Source: Carnegiea gigantea (Eukaryota; Streptophyta; Magnoliopsida; Caryophyllales; Cactaceae). From it: a DNA stretch of 64,000 nucleotides. The notes below the pieces were generated by a model. That model searched no databases and was not told the origin of the DNA. It saw only the letters and a list, made by a program, of their open reading frames with translations. Shown here one piece after another: positions 48,109 to 58,715 of this stretch. The translations under genes were made by a program, and so were the position numbers. The stretch covers positions 1 to 64,000 of the forward strand of contig JAKOGI010000537.1 in assembly GCA_029747015.1 (NCBI GenBank), given 5' to 3'. Each line of letters begins with the position of its first letter. Positions within the stretch are counted from its first letter, which is position 1.

Positions 48109-48555
48109 CTACATTGCAATTTCTTGAAGCAAATAACAAGGTTGCTTCTTTTTCACGATTTCAATATGCTTGGTTCTTTCATGGAAGACCGGGTTCTTAG
48201 CTATATGAATGGCAGCTTGACTGTCACAATATAGACATATGGTTGTATGATGAAAGACGCCAGGTGACGCTAGAAGGGACTTCAACCATACTAGTTCACT
48301 TATTGTGGCAGCCATAGAGTGATATTCAGCTTCAGCCAAAGATCTGGAGACTTTAGTTTGTTTCTTAGTGCGCCAGGAGACTGGAGACCGTCCAACCATA
48401 ACCAAATAACCAGTTAAGGAGTGTCGTGTGATGGGGCAGGCCCCCCTATCTGCACCGCAATATGCTATGACTTGAGAATGACTGGTAGCCTTTAGTAGTA
48501 TACCTTGACTAGGCGTGGTTTTGATGTAGCGAAGGACTTGCCGTGTTGCATCCAT
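48109..48555 (-). pseudogene. copia RNase H domain
   Basis: 148 open codons: DATRQVLRYIKTTPSQGILL, then the RNase H core with GYLVMVGRSPVSWRTKKQ, SLAEAEYHSMAATISELVWL (catalytic Glu) and LYCDSQAAIHIAKNPVFHER (catalytic Asp). The usual final part (HIEIDCHF...) degenerates to HIEIVKKKQP, and the protein ends early. The first catalytic Asp region (AYCGADRGACP, normally a D-x-D-W type) is altered. Confidence 0.85.
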
Positions 48556-49481
48556 ATGTTCCTATTTAGGAGCTTGCATAAACTGGGATAAGATGTGCAC
48601 AGCATACCTCAGGTCTGGTCTGGTAATAGTCAAATAGATGAGACGCCCAACTAATCGTCTGTATCATCCTGGATCGTCCAATAACTCCCCTTTGGCTAAA
48701 GCTAGTTTACGGTTTTCCTCCATAGGGAAAGCCACTGGACGTGTCCCTAAGAGACCGCATTCATTTACAATCTCGAGTGCATACTTGCCTGTGACAAAAA
48801 TAGCCCTTGCGGTCCACGCGTCACCTCAAGACCTAAAAAATACTTTAGGGTACCGAGATCCTTGATCCGGAAACAATGATTAAGATAGGTCTTAAATTCT
48901 TAGGAAGCCTGAGAATTATTGCTGGCAAGTATGATATCATCTACATAGACTAACAATGCCATGAAGACGTCCCCTTTCTTATAGGTGAATAACGAGTAAT
49001 TGGCAAATGATCGAAGAAAACCACACTCACCCAATTTGCTAGATAGCTTGGCAAACCACTGTCGAGGAGCTTGTTATAACCCATACAAGGATTTTTACAA
49101 CTTACAGGCTTTAGTTGGTGAGGTAGATGTAAAACCTGGTGGTAGTCACATATACACCTCCTCCTCTAAATCTCCATGAAGAAATGCATTATTCATGTCC
49201 ATTTGGTGAAGCTCCCATCCTTTTGCTACTGCAACAAAGAGAAAAGTCCGAACACTCGCCATCTAAGCAACTAGCGTGAAAGTCTCATTAAAATCGAAAC
49301 CTTCCTGTTGATGATCTTCGCAAACCACATGCCGAGCCTTGTATCTCTCAATGGACCCGTCTTACTTGTACTTTACCTTATAGACCCATTTGTAATTTAT
49401 AGCTTTTTTACCACGTGGTAAATCAACAAGAGTCTATGTTTGATTATCATCCAAAGCTTGAACCTCCTTTGCCATGGCCTT
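48556..49481 (-). pseudogene. copia reverse transcriptase
   Basis: From the left end of the linker the + strand complement reads a copia RT with scattered stops. The catalytic box FMALLVYVDDII lies at about 48925-48960 with both Asp intact. It is followed by LASNNSQAS, HCFRIKDLGTLKYF and KLALAKGELLDDPG near 48680-48720, the end of the thumb. The beginning (DNQTW, KWVYKVK-like) is at 49360-49470. Interrupted by stops; inactive. Confidence 0.85.
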
Positions 49482-50280
49482 TCACCAGTTGGGATCAATA
49501 GCAGCCTCTTGATAGTACCTGGGCTCAACGATTTTTGTAATAGCAGCTAAAAAACCACGATGTGCATGAGAGAAGTTATCACATGTGACAAAATTCGCTA
49601 AAGGATACAGGGTGCTTGAGGAGTCTGCTAGTGGTGAGTTCAGTAAGGAGGGGTCAAAAGATCTCGAGCTGAAACAAACGTAGTCCATCAAATGATTGGG
49701 CCACCTTCTCTCTCTAATGGGCCTCCGACCTGGGTCCAATGGCTCGCGGCTCGGCCCAGCAGAACCATCAGTAGGGATCCCCCTCTCGTTGTGTCTGGGC
49801 TGGGCCTCCGTGTTGGTAAGTTCATAGTGTTGGTTCAGCTGCCCATCTCCTTCATGGGCTGGCCCAGTTGAAAATTCAGTAACTCCTTTCGTGGCCTTTT
49901 GCTGCCCATCTCTTTCAAAGATAACATCTTGAATAACTGGTGGATCATTTCCCACCTCAGTTTGCAAATTTTGCTCAGCTTCCTCAAACTGAGCTCCAGT
50001 AGGTGTTGCAAAAATGGGGGCATTCCCAGCTTCCCATTCATCTAGCAAGGAGTGTGGAAAAATCTCTTCAAAAAAAAAAAACATCTCTGCGAATGTGTAT
50101 TTCTTTACTTTACAAATCTAATACCTTCTAACCCTTCTTTCCATATGGATAGCCTACAAACACACATTTTGTTCCTCGAGGTGCAAATTTATCTTTTGAT
50201 TTTGGACTTAGATGAGCATAACAGAGACACCCAAATAATTATGACTATAAAATTTAGTTGGTGTCTTCGGTAACAATTTC
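49482..50280 (-). pseudogene. copia integrase C-terminus and linker
   Basis: Open 200 codons (49482-50084): FFFEEIFPHSLLDEWE, then a long low-complexity, Gln/Glu/Pro-rich linker (GPAHEGDGQLNQHYEL, RERRWPNHLMDYVCFSS) and EAAIDPNW, where copia RT begins. To the right the integrase end is recognisable with frameshifts: NYLGVSVMLI for the usual FGCLCYAHL, then YPYGKKG and RRDVFFFEEIF. The A run at about 50071-50081 lengthens the Phe stretch. Sequence homology stops at about 50280. Confidence 0.8.
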
Positions 50281-51803
50281 ATTATTATTCAATAGTTGAT
50301 TGCTTCATTTCATATTTGTTTTTTTGTGAAATGTTATCAACATTAGTATTTATTCTTCTGTAAAACTAAACCCTTGACATATACAAATCAAGAGCCACCA
50401 AATTTCGTCAAAATTCGTTCTTGAGTTCGACCAGCAGTGCTACAAGTGTTGATTGCTAGTGAATTGTGGTGAAGTTCACGTGCAGTTGACTTATACTCGA
50501 ACCTTGGTAATTCACATTGTTTTCGGCCATCAGATTCATTTATGGATGTTTTAATCCAGGTTTCTAGATTAATAACACAAGGCATGCATAGCTATTTAAG
50601 TGGACGACTTAAGTTACAATACTATTATTTGTTGAACCTTCTATTACTTATGGTATACTAAATTCATATGTATAATTAATATCTCTCTGTCTCTCTTTTC
50701 CTCTACACTATAACCAATATAAATGATTTGGAGAGTTAATTTATTATGTTAGTTCCCCAACCTCTCATTTATATATCTCTTAATTTATACATGTACATTG
50801 GCAATATTTAAATTTGTGTGAGTTGATTGTTTAGAACAATTAGCATCTTCATTCAAGTTACAAATATCATGTAGTCAAAGGCCATTTTATAAATTTGTTG
50901 TTCAAAAACCATTTATTGTTTTCCTATTGAAGAAGAACTAATACCAATTTACCACATTTCTTAAGTTCCATTGAATATTGAACTTTTTCATTTCTTTAAT
51001 GCCTACATAAGATACAATAGCAAATTTCCACCAACATCGACATACCGTCTGGACATTTTTAATCCAACCAATGCGTAAATATCAAAAAATTACACAATAA
51101 TTGATTTCATGTCATTTCCTATTTGTGTGCTTTAGGCTTATTCATTTATACAATCCCGTACTGCATGAATTAACGTGGCGTACTCTCTATAAATCCAAAA
51201 GTTAAAAAAAAAACTTACTTATTAACTAATATCCATTTCCTTATATGTACCATTTAAATTGGAAGTTTTTTTTTTTTTTTTGGGTGCAAAACTTGGAAGT
51301 TCCTATGACATAGCAAAACCTGCTTTAATTCTAGAGTACTATTGTTGTAAATAACTCAAAAAATAATATATTCTTCACATTATAATATTCATCACACTAA
51401 CATCATTACACGACATCATTCCATCCATGTCCATGGATCCTCAAAAAAACATTTCTATGCACAACCTAATCTTTTTCTTATATGAACAATTGAAATTGAA
51501 ACTTCTCAGTTACATATAACACTTTCACATCAAGAATATTATATTTGTAAAATATTAAAAAAGTTGCGCATTTATTTTTAACCCTTTTCTAACATGTACA
51601 ATTTAGATTAAAACTTTTTATAAAAGTAAAAAAAAGTATCTACTCTGAAATTTTATTGTTGTAAATCAATAAAAACAACTCTCATATAGAAGTAAGAATT
51701 GCAAAAAGTAACATGATATGATGTCGAGAACTTCCAAACCTTAAAAGTACTTGCTTATTAGACCTTCATTTACAGACTATAATATTGTTTCATTCATATA
51801 GCT
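50281..51803. other. AT-rich stretch without recognised genes
   Basis: 1.5 kb of AT-rich DNA with T runs (51268-51284) and short CT repeats (50690-50705). A 5' end of the following Helitron is expected somewhere here, but I cannot identify a TC terminus from one copy. Confidence 0.4.
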
Positions 51804-53349
51804 ATGGATGACATCATATTATCTATTGAATCTACCCAAAAGCAGTTGCAATATAAAGAAGCCCGATTGAATGCTAGATGGAGGTTGTTCACAAAAAGGT
51901 GGCCAGATATTAATGATCCACACTATATCGCACAACATCAATGATACGAGGAAAAAGCTAGATTATGGAACTTATCCCCATCACAATCAGAAAGAAACTC
52001 CACTACCAGAAGGTTTGAACCACATTGGTCGTTCACTGGAATCATGCCTCCATGTAGTGATTGTAATGCAATGATGTGGTATGATGAGATGGCTGCTAAT
52101 CGAAGAAGTGGTTCACCTTGCTTTAATATCTGCTGCAATTATGGTCAAGTTCGATTGGATTCTTTACCTCCACCGCTACCTCTACTTGGTTCTTTATTTA
52201 ATAATAGAAATTGCATGGATAATATATGGGTTTATAACTCTATGATGTCCTTCGCTTCATTAGAAGCATCTATTGACCATTCCGTTACGGATGGACATGG
52301 ACCCTACACTTTCGTATGAGCGGTGAAAATTATCATCGAATTGGGTTTTTACTACCAGAAGAAGGACAACCACCAAGATTTGCACAACTTTATATATATG
52401 ACACGCATTTTGAGTCTCGAAATTGACTACATGAATTAAACAGCAACAACAGTTCCACTAGAGTTAGGCTATCCGCTGTAGAAGACTTATAACATAAGTT
52501 GGATGAATGCAATCCCTATGTACATGTTTTCAAAAATGCTGGAGATATCCTCTATAGTGGTGTTATATATGATATGAGTATTTGGATCCGTCGATGTCGA
52601 CCAAGAGGACGATACATGAGACCCACTGCTGATGAAATCGTTGCCCTTATAGTAGGAGGTGAGGACGCAAAGGAAATAGGAGGTGATATAATAATATGTA
52701 AGCTGGACAGGAAGCTGCAATGAATATATAGTACTCATCCTTCTTATATGGCCCTACCTTATCCACTTCTATTTTCATATGGAATAGATAGTTAGGAAAG
52801 GGGAATTCCTTTTACTAGAGGATTGACTAGCAATAATCACGGAGTGATTATTTGTCATACTATGCATTTAGGATACAATTTCGATTGAATGAGGCTAACA
52901 TTTGACTTCGTGGGGGTAGATTATTTCTTCAATTTATTGTTGATTGTTTCACCATTATAGAGCAATAACGACTACATTATGTCAGGAAACATCAAGTGCA
53001 ACTATGTATAGAGGTTTACATTGGCCTAGAAGATGCAATCATTATTGGAGAGACAGATGCAAGTGGAATTGACCTCCGGTGTATATTACCATCCTCACTT
53101 ACTGAGGGACCACGTTACATGAGGCGCCATTTTCCTAATGCTATGGCCATATACCTACAAGTTGGTTATCCAGATTTCTTCATCACCGTTACATGCAATC
53201 CAAATTGGCTAGAAATTAAAGGGCCTCTCCAATAGCAGCCGGGACAATAAGCAAACAATAGACCATATATTATGGCTCAGGTCTTCCAGTTGAGGTTGAG
53301 AGAGTTTATGCGAGATTTCAAAGAAAGAAATATATTTGGAACTATGGTT

Positions 53350-53360
<11 letters not shown>
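51804..53360 (+). pseudogene. Helitron RepHel: N-terminal part
   Basis: ATG 51804 opens MDDIILSIESTQKQLQYKEA, with a TGA near 51940. A Cys-rich segment, PPCSDCNAMMWYDE and CFNICCNYGQVRLDSLPPPL (52044-52190), matches the usual CxxC...CC pattern. The Helitron-like N domain follows: SFASLEASIDHSVTDGHGPY, MSGENYHRIGFLLPEEGQPP, then frameshifts, ILYSGVIYDMSIWI, and an open part 52996-53235 with TDASGIDLRCILPSSLTEG and GYPDFFITVTCNPNWLEI. The last is Rep motif 1. It ends at [12 protein letters not shown] before a GT-rich donor-like site (GCAGGTTTG, about 53350). Confidence 0.85.
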
Positions 53361-53722
<362 letters not shown>

Positions 53723-53725
<3 letters not shown>

Positions 53726-54551
53726 ACTGAATTTCAAAAGCAAGGGTTACCACATGCTCATATTCTCTTAGCCCTTGCACATAATGACAAGCCAAGTTGT
53801 GCAGAAGAAATTGATTCCTTTATTTATGCAGAGCTCTGTGAAAAAGATCTTGATTCACTTGCACATGTTACAGTCACATGACACATGATATACCATGCAT
53901 GTGGTCCAGATATTCCCCATGCTCCCTATATGGAACGTCCAGGCTGTAGTAAACATTATACAAAGTCATTCTGTTACTAAACATATATTGAGGAGAATGG
54001 GTTTGTGAAGTATAAACTGAGGAATGATGCAGAAAAATCATCATAAATGCAAAGAAGCCAGATAACCATTAGGTCATTCCCTACAATCGAGATCTGTGTG
54101 TGAAGTATAATGCTCATATTAATATTAAACGATATGTGCAGAAAAACGTCATCAAGACCTCCATAAATGCATGCATAAGGGCCCAGATCGAGTGACATTT
54201 GTTATTGAGGAAAATATTGAAACTACGGATGGAGGAAGAGAACCTCAATACAGGGAAGTTGATGAGATAAAACATTACCTAGATGGTAGATATATTTCAT
54301 CTATTGAAGCAGCTTGGCACATATTTGAATTTAAAATAACTCATTATTATCCATCAGTAGAAATGCTACAATTTCACTTGCCAGGGCAAGACAATATTGT
54401 TTTCAATGATGATGAAGATTTGGATGATGTTGCTAATCGGGCTCAACATAGTGTAAGTATACTCATGGCATTGTTTAAAATTAATCAAGTTGACCTTGCG
54501 GTAAATTGTTACACATATGCTGAATTCCCCAGATATTATGTTTGGAGTTAG
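53723..54551 (+). pseudogene. Helitron RepHel: Rep (HUH) endonuclease part
   Basis: [20 protein letters not shown] (53722-53781) contains the HUH motif (H-A-H) intact. Then come [16 protein letters not shown] sequence, HACGPDIPHAPYMERPGCSK, and a damaged tyrosine motif at 54151-54190. Where homologues read IKYLFKYMHKG, this copy gives IKT, a one-base shift and HKCMHKG, so both nicking Tyr positions are replaced. Then KGPDRVTF and a 126-codon open part (54171-54551) with EVDEIKHYLDGRYISSIEAA and YPSVEMLQFHLPGQDNIVF. The second tyrosine loss should prevent strand nicking. Confidence 0.85.
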
Positions 54552-56368
54552 AGAGCTAAACAATGGACAAAATGGCAAAAATAGTTATGTCTTTATCGAC
54601 TTCTGTTTACACATCTTAACTCCGGAGAAAGTATTAATTAAGAATGTTACTTACAATTATTCATGGTGCAAAGTCTTTCTAAGAATTGTGAACAATTGAT
54701 GGTACTGAATACGCAACCTTTCGTAAAGCTCGCGTAGCATTGGAATTGGTAGCAGATAATAGCGAGTGGGATGATGTTCTATTTAAGGCTTCCACATGGG
54801 CAACTGGGGCCCAATTACGGAGTATATTTTGCTCTTTACTTATGTACAATGAAGTGGGACAACCTCAACTGCTTTGGGATAAACATTAGGAAGACCTTTC
54901 TAATGACCTTGAATGAAGATTGCAACATGAGCATCAGAATCCTGATTTACAGTTGAGTGCCAATCAAAAGAAAAATCTATGCCTATATGAACTAGAGTTG
55001 ATTTTGAGGAAAAATGGTTATGTGTTAAAGGACTACCCTCCTATGCCATTGCCTTCTTCAGATATGCCACTTCAGTTAAGAAATCGTCTCATCAGGGAGC
55101 AGTTAGATTATAACATTTCTATAGAAATTGAGACTCTTAATAGGATGCTACCTACGTTGAACACCGAACAAATGGACATCTTTCATACTATTGTGAATGC
55201 TGATGATTCCAATATAGAGAGGTGTATTTTCGTGTATGGAGTGGCGGCACTGGTAAGACAATTTTATCTGTTACATCATCTCAAATTATTGCATTACCAC
55301 TGCCATTTGGCAAAATAGCTCATTTAATGTTCAAGATCCCTATTAATCTTACAGAAGCAGTATATTGTTCATTCTCAAGGCATTCTGAGTTGGCTGAATT
55401 GATTCGACAAGCACCATTGGTTATCTGGGATAAGGCTCCTATGACACATCATTTTGTATTGGAGACCATTGACCGTACATTAAGGGATATTTCTAATTAA
55501 TAGAATGTGCCTTTTGGAGTAAAGTTAATGTTATTTGGTGGTGATTTTAGACAAATACTTCCACTTATACAAAGGGAATTAGAATAGATATAGTTGCAGC
55601 TGCATTATCTCAATCTAATTTTTAGCCTCATTACTATGTCACGCATCTCAGGATTAATATGCGGTTGAGGGATCCAAACTTAAGTAATCTTGAATATCAA
55701 CGTTTGAGGAATTTTATGGATTGGGTCTTGAACATTGGTATTGGTAGCTTGTAGGGGATTTCGTTACATCCAGGAAGTGAACCCAATTGGATAGAGATTC
55801 CATCGGAATTCCTTATACCTAATGACAGTCAAGGATTGAGGAAGTTAATATCAGAAATTTACCCAAATTTATGTAGCAGGTACAATGATGGACCCTACAT
55901 GGGAGAGCGTTGCATATTGGCTCCTTCAAATAATGATGTTGAGCAATTGAACTTATAGATGTTAACTATGCTTCCTTGTGAGTCCTGCACTTACTTGAGT
56001 TCAGATACATTTTACGAGAGTGAACACTATCCCGATATAGATGATATCAACCCCCCTAAGATGTTACACGGGCTTAATATTTTAGGCTTACCTAGTCATA
56101 AAATTTGCGTTCAAACGTAGACAATTCCCGATTAAATTCGCTTTTGCAATGACCATCAACAAAAGCTGAGGAAGACATTAAGCTATGTTGGAGTATATCT
56201 CCCCAAGCCAGTCTTCTGTTATAGCCAACTTTATATTGCAGTATCACGTGTCACCACACCATTGGGTTATGGTTCTTAATTATGAACAAGAGCAACATGC
56301 CTAATAATGTCACAAAAAACATTGTCTACACGGAAGTCTTTAATAATATCCCCGTTCTACCTCAGTAA
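54552..56368 (+). pseudogene. Helitron RepHel: Pif1-like helicase part
   Basis: After a degenerate connector (54560-54950, with YYLRLLLN-type sequence lost), 54920-55318 is open: NRMLPTLNTEQMDIFHTIVN. Walker A GGTGKT (55243-55260) is present but one G is lost just before it, shifting the frame. Walker B reads LVIWDKAPM (about 55417-55443), where DEAPM is expected, so the catalytic Glu is Lys. Then LFGGDFRQILPL, RINMRLRDPNLSNLEYQRL, SRYNDGPYMGERCILAPSNN and the last helicase motif LYIAVSRVTTPLG (about 56230-56270). The conserved ending NIVYTEVFNNIPVL runs to the TAA at 56366-56368. Confidence 0.85.
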
Positions 56369-56510
56369 ACCATCTGCTATATATTTCTTTGCAATTGTTG
56401 AGCTTTCATGCAAATACGGTGCTTATACATTTGCAGCATATTTCTTTTCACCACTAACCCCAACCTTTTTTTTGAGTTGGATTGAAATCTTCATTATTCA
56501 TTTATTGTTT

Positions 56511-56534
56511 AAATCAACGTATTGACGTTGATTT
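56511..56534. other. Perfect hairpin downstream of the Helitron gene
   Basis: AAATCAACGT and ACGTTGATTT flank ATTG: a 10-base perfect stem with a 4-base loop, 143 bases after the helicase stop. Helitrons carry a hairpin near the 3' end, but the required CTRR terminus about 10 bases further on is absent (CATAATTATTC follows), so I do not call it the end of the element. Confidence 0.35.
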
Positions 56535-58697
56535 CATAATTATTCAATGAAACTTTCGAACAACCATTGCTTATTCAGTAACTAATTCTGGGGCAACACA
56601 CAGGTCCTAACTAGTAAAGTAATTAAGTTGCAAATAGTAATACATGGAAGAGACATTTTAAATTATCAAAATATCAAAGTTGGCATGTTATATTGAGAGA
56701 ACATGTTAATTTAGCCAACCTAAAAGCACGTAAAACACTATTGACATTTATAACATTGTATAAATTCTGAGGGACTTATGAAGAACTTAGTAATGCTATT
56801 TTGGTAGGTATTACACACTTCATCTATGATAATGTTCAATCAAAATGGCCAAAAAAAAGGGAAAAAACACTAAAATCTATGAAGAGAATATGTTAACCAA
56901 ACAAAGAGGAAGAGGCACAACAATCAATGGAAACTAAGATCTATAATATAGCAAAACTATAGCAGCTAGCTAGATGTAAAATCAAAGGTTAGGCCAAGGA
57001 GAACCTTCCTTATTTTCCATCCTTTGAAGACTTAGTCATTAGGTTAAAGAAGCTCTAAGATGAACCGTATGAAGGGGACACCATCAAATGTCAAAATGAT
57101 GAAGGCAGTTGTCGGTGGAGAGTAGATCCAGTAGCAGATGAATGAGGCCAAGATGGAAGTGTTGAAGGCATGATCAAGTGGCCAGGACATCGTTGTCGTT
57201 GCAGAAGCAAAACAATTGATCATGTACCTAATTAAAAAGAGGAAATAAAATCAAGAAAAAAATTAATACAAAATCTGCTTTCTGTCTGATCATCTCTTTG
57301 AATCAAAACACACCATGCCAAAAGTTTAGCATGCATCGACAATTGCAATGTCAACACACAATTTAAGAAATTGACAAGTAAATTCCCACCAATGTTATGG
57401 TCCTTCTCTTGAGCTGTTCATCGACCATAACTTTTGTTAGGGAGTACTCTGCATTCTATAGACTAGTAAACACTAGATCCCTCCTCCTTGTGCTATTACT
57501 GTTCTCATCTTCCTGGTGTCACGTGACTGATCAGCTGGCACCACATGGCAGCCTCCGGCACCACAATCAGCGATTGTTGGTGGGCTTTTAGTAGTGGTGG
57601 TTGTAAGAAAAATAGGTGTAAACCAACGGCAGGGGAATGGAACTAGAGTTATGCCATGGGAGTAGCATTACCTTAAAAGTGATCTCGGCTCGGCCTCAGT
57701 GCAAATCGAAAACAATCATTCGCTCCTAAGGTGTACACAGCTAGCTTACAGAATGCGTGCATTCGCGACCAGAAGCTTAGAATACACAGGACTGTAATTG
57801 CCCAAAACATAGAAGAGAACAGTAGGAAGGAGAGAAAGAGAAGAGAACAGAGAATAAGCTTGGTGTGATTTGAAGGTACAGGGGAGGAGGTTATTTATAA
57901 TAGAAGTGGAGTTGCTAGTGGTGAGGAAAACAAGGACCTTACGTGGGGTAGAGCATTTTCCTGGCTAAAAAAAAGGATCGTCACTGAACTTATATGGTGC
58001 AGAGCATTGCTGGCGAAAAACCAGGGTCCTCAGTCTTTCTGCTAAAAATCAGGTCGACTAGCCGTTAAGGGCAAAATTAATCTGCAACCAACAGGCATGT
58101 GATGTTACTATGACTTTTAGTGTTGTTTTGAGTTTCATTGTTACTAATGTAATGCTATGTGATGTGATGTCCTTACCACTCTTTCGTGATGTGAAAGCTC
58201 CTGTTGATTAACTTGATTCTGAATTAAATCGATTTCATCGTGCTTTCTAATGAATTTGACTTGGTTGACTACTTGGATATAACCTTGTCTTGCTTAGTTT
58301 AAGCCATTGTGGATGAAAAAGCCTTTAATGCCAGCTGGTGTTGATGCGTGACATAGCGTGTTGGTTGTAGTCCTTGTATTTCTTAGATATTAATTTTTTA
58401 AATTTGAGAGCTGATGTTCATTAAAATGAATTTGATATGGGTGTCCATGCCAACTCATTTGCCTATCTTCTAAGTTATTTGCCCTCAGTGCTTTGCATGG
58501 AGTGAGTAGACACTTAAAGAGGATTGGTGAGGAGGAGGCTCCGTACCATAAGCTTCTTGTTCATTTTGAAAAATTTATTTAGAGCTATAGGCAGATTCAA
58601 AATGTTTTGTTCGCGTTGTGTGATTTGTGCTAATGCATATGAACATGATGTTTTATTGTTGTTATTACCACAGGTACTGGAATTTCAAGGATAAAAT
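56535..58697. other. Unassigned stretch between Helitron and LTR B
   Basis: No reading frame with family features on either strand. A promoter-like block on the minus strand is listed separately. The rest is AT-rich with no tandem structure that I can see. Confidence 0.4.
57740..57905 (-). promoter_or_regulatory. TATA-like box and CT-rich leader, minus strand
   Basis: The minus strand reads TATTATAAATAACCTCC (about 57889-57903), followed by a strongly CT-rich stretch (CTCTTCTCTTTCTCTCC, about 57826-57845). This arrangement is typical of a plant core promoter and leader and of many copia LTRs. No reading frame follows, so it may be the promoter part of a degenerate LTR. Inference only. Confidence 0.3.
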
Positions 58698-58714
58698 TCT
58701 TTTAAGAGGGGCAA
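58698..58714 (+). other. Polypurine tract before LTR B
   Basis: ATTCTTTTAAGAGGGGCAA, preceded by AATTTCAAGGATAAA. This matches the common chromovirus ending (…FRGRNSF… then AAGRGGGG), as also seen at 9890-9925. Upstream pol is not recognisable. Confidence 0.5.
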
Positions 58715-58715
58715 T

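Larger units (their letters stand above)
48109..50280 (-). mobile_element. Truncated Ty1/copia element
   Basis: Pol domains run on the minus strand in copia order: integrase C-terminus (right), linker, RT, RNase H (left). No LTR, gag, protease or integrase core is present on the right, and no LTR or polypurine tract on the left. It is a fragment cut at both ends. Confidence 0.85.

Noticed and set aside
57055..57225. 59-codon hydrophobic minus frame
   Set aside because: No recognised family, no transcript signal close by; could be chance.
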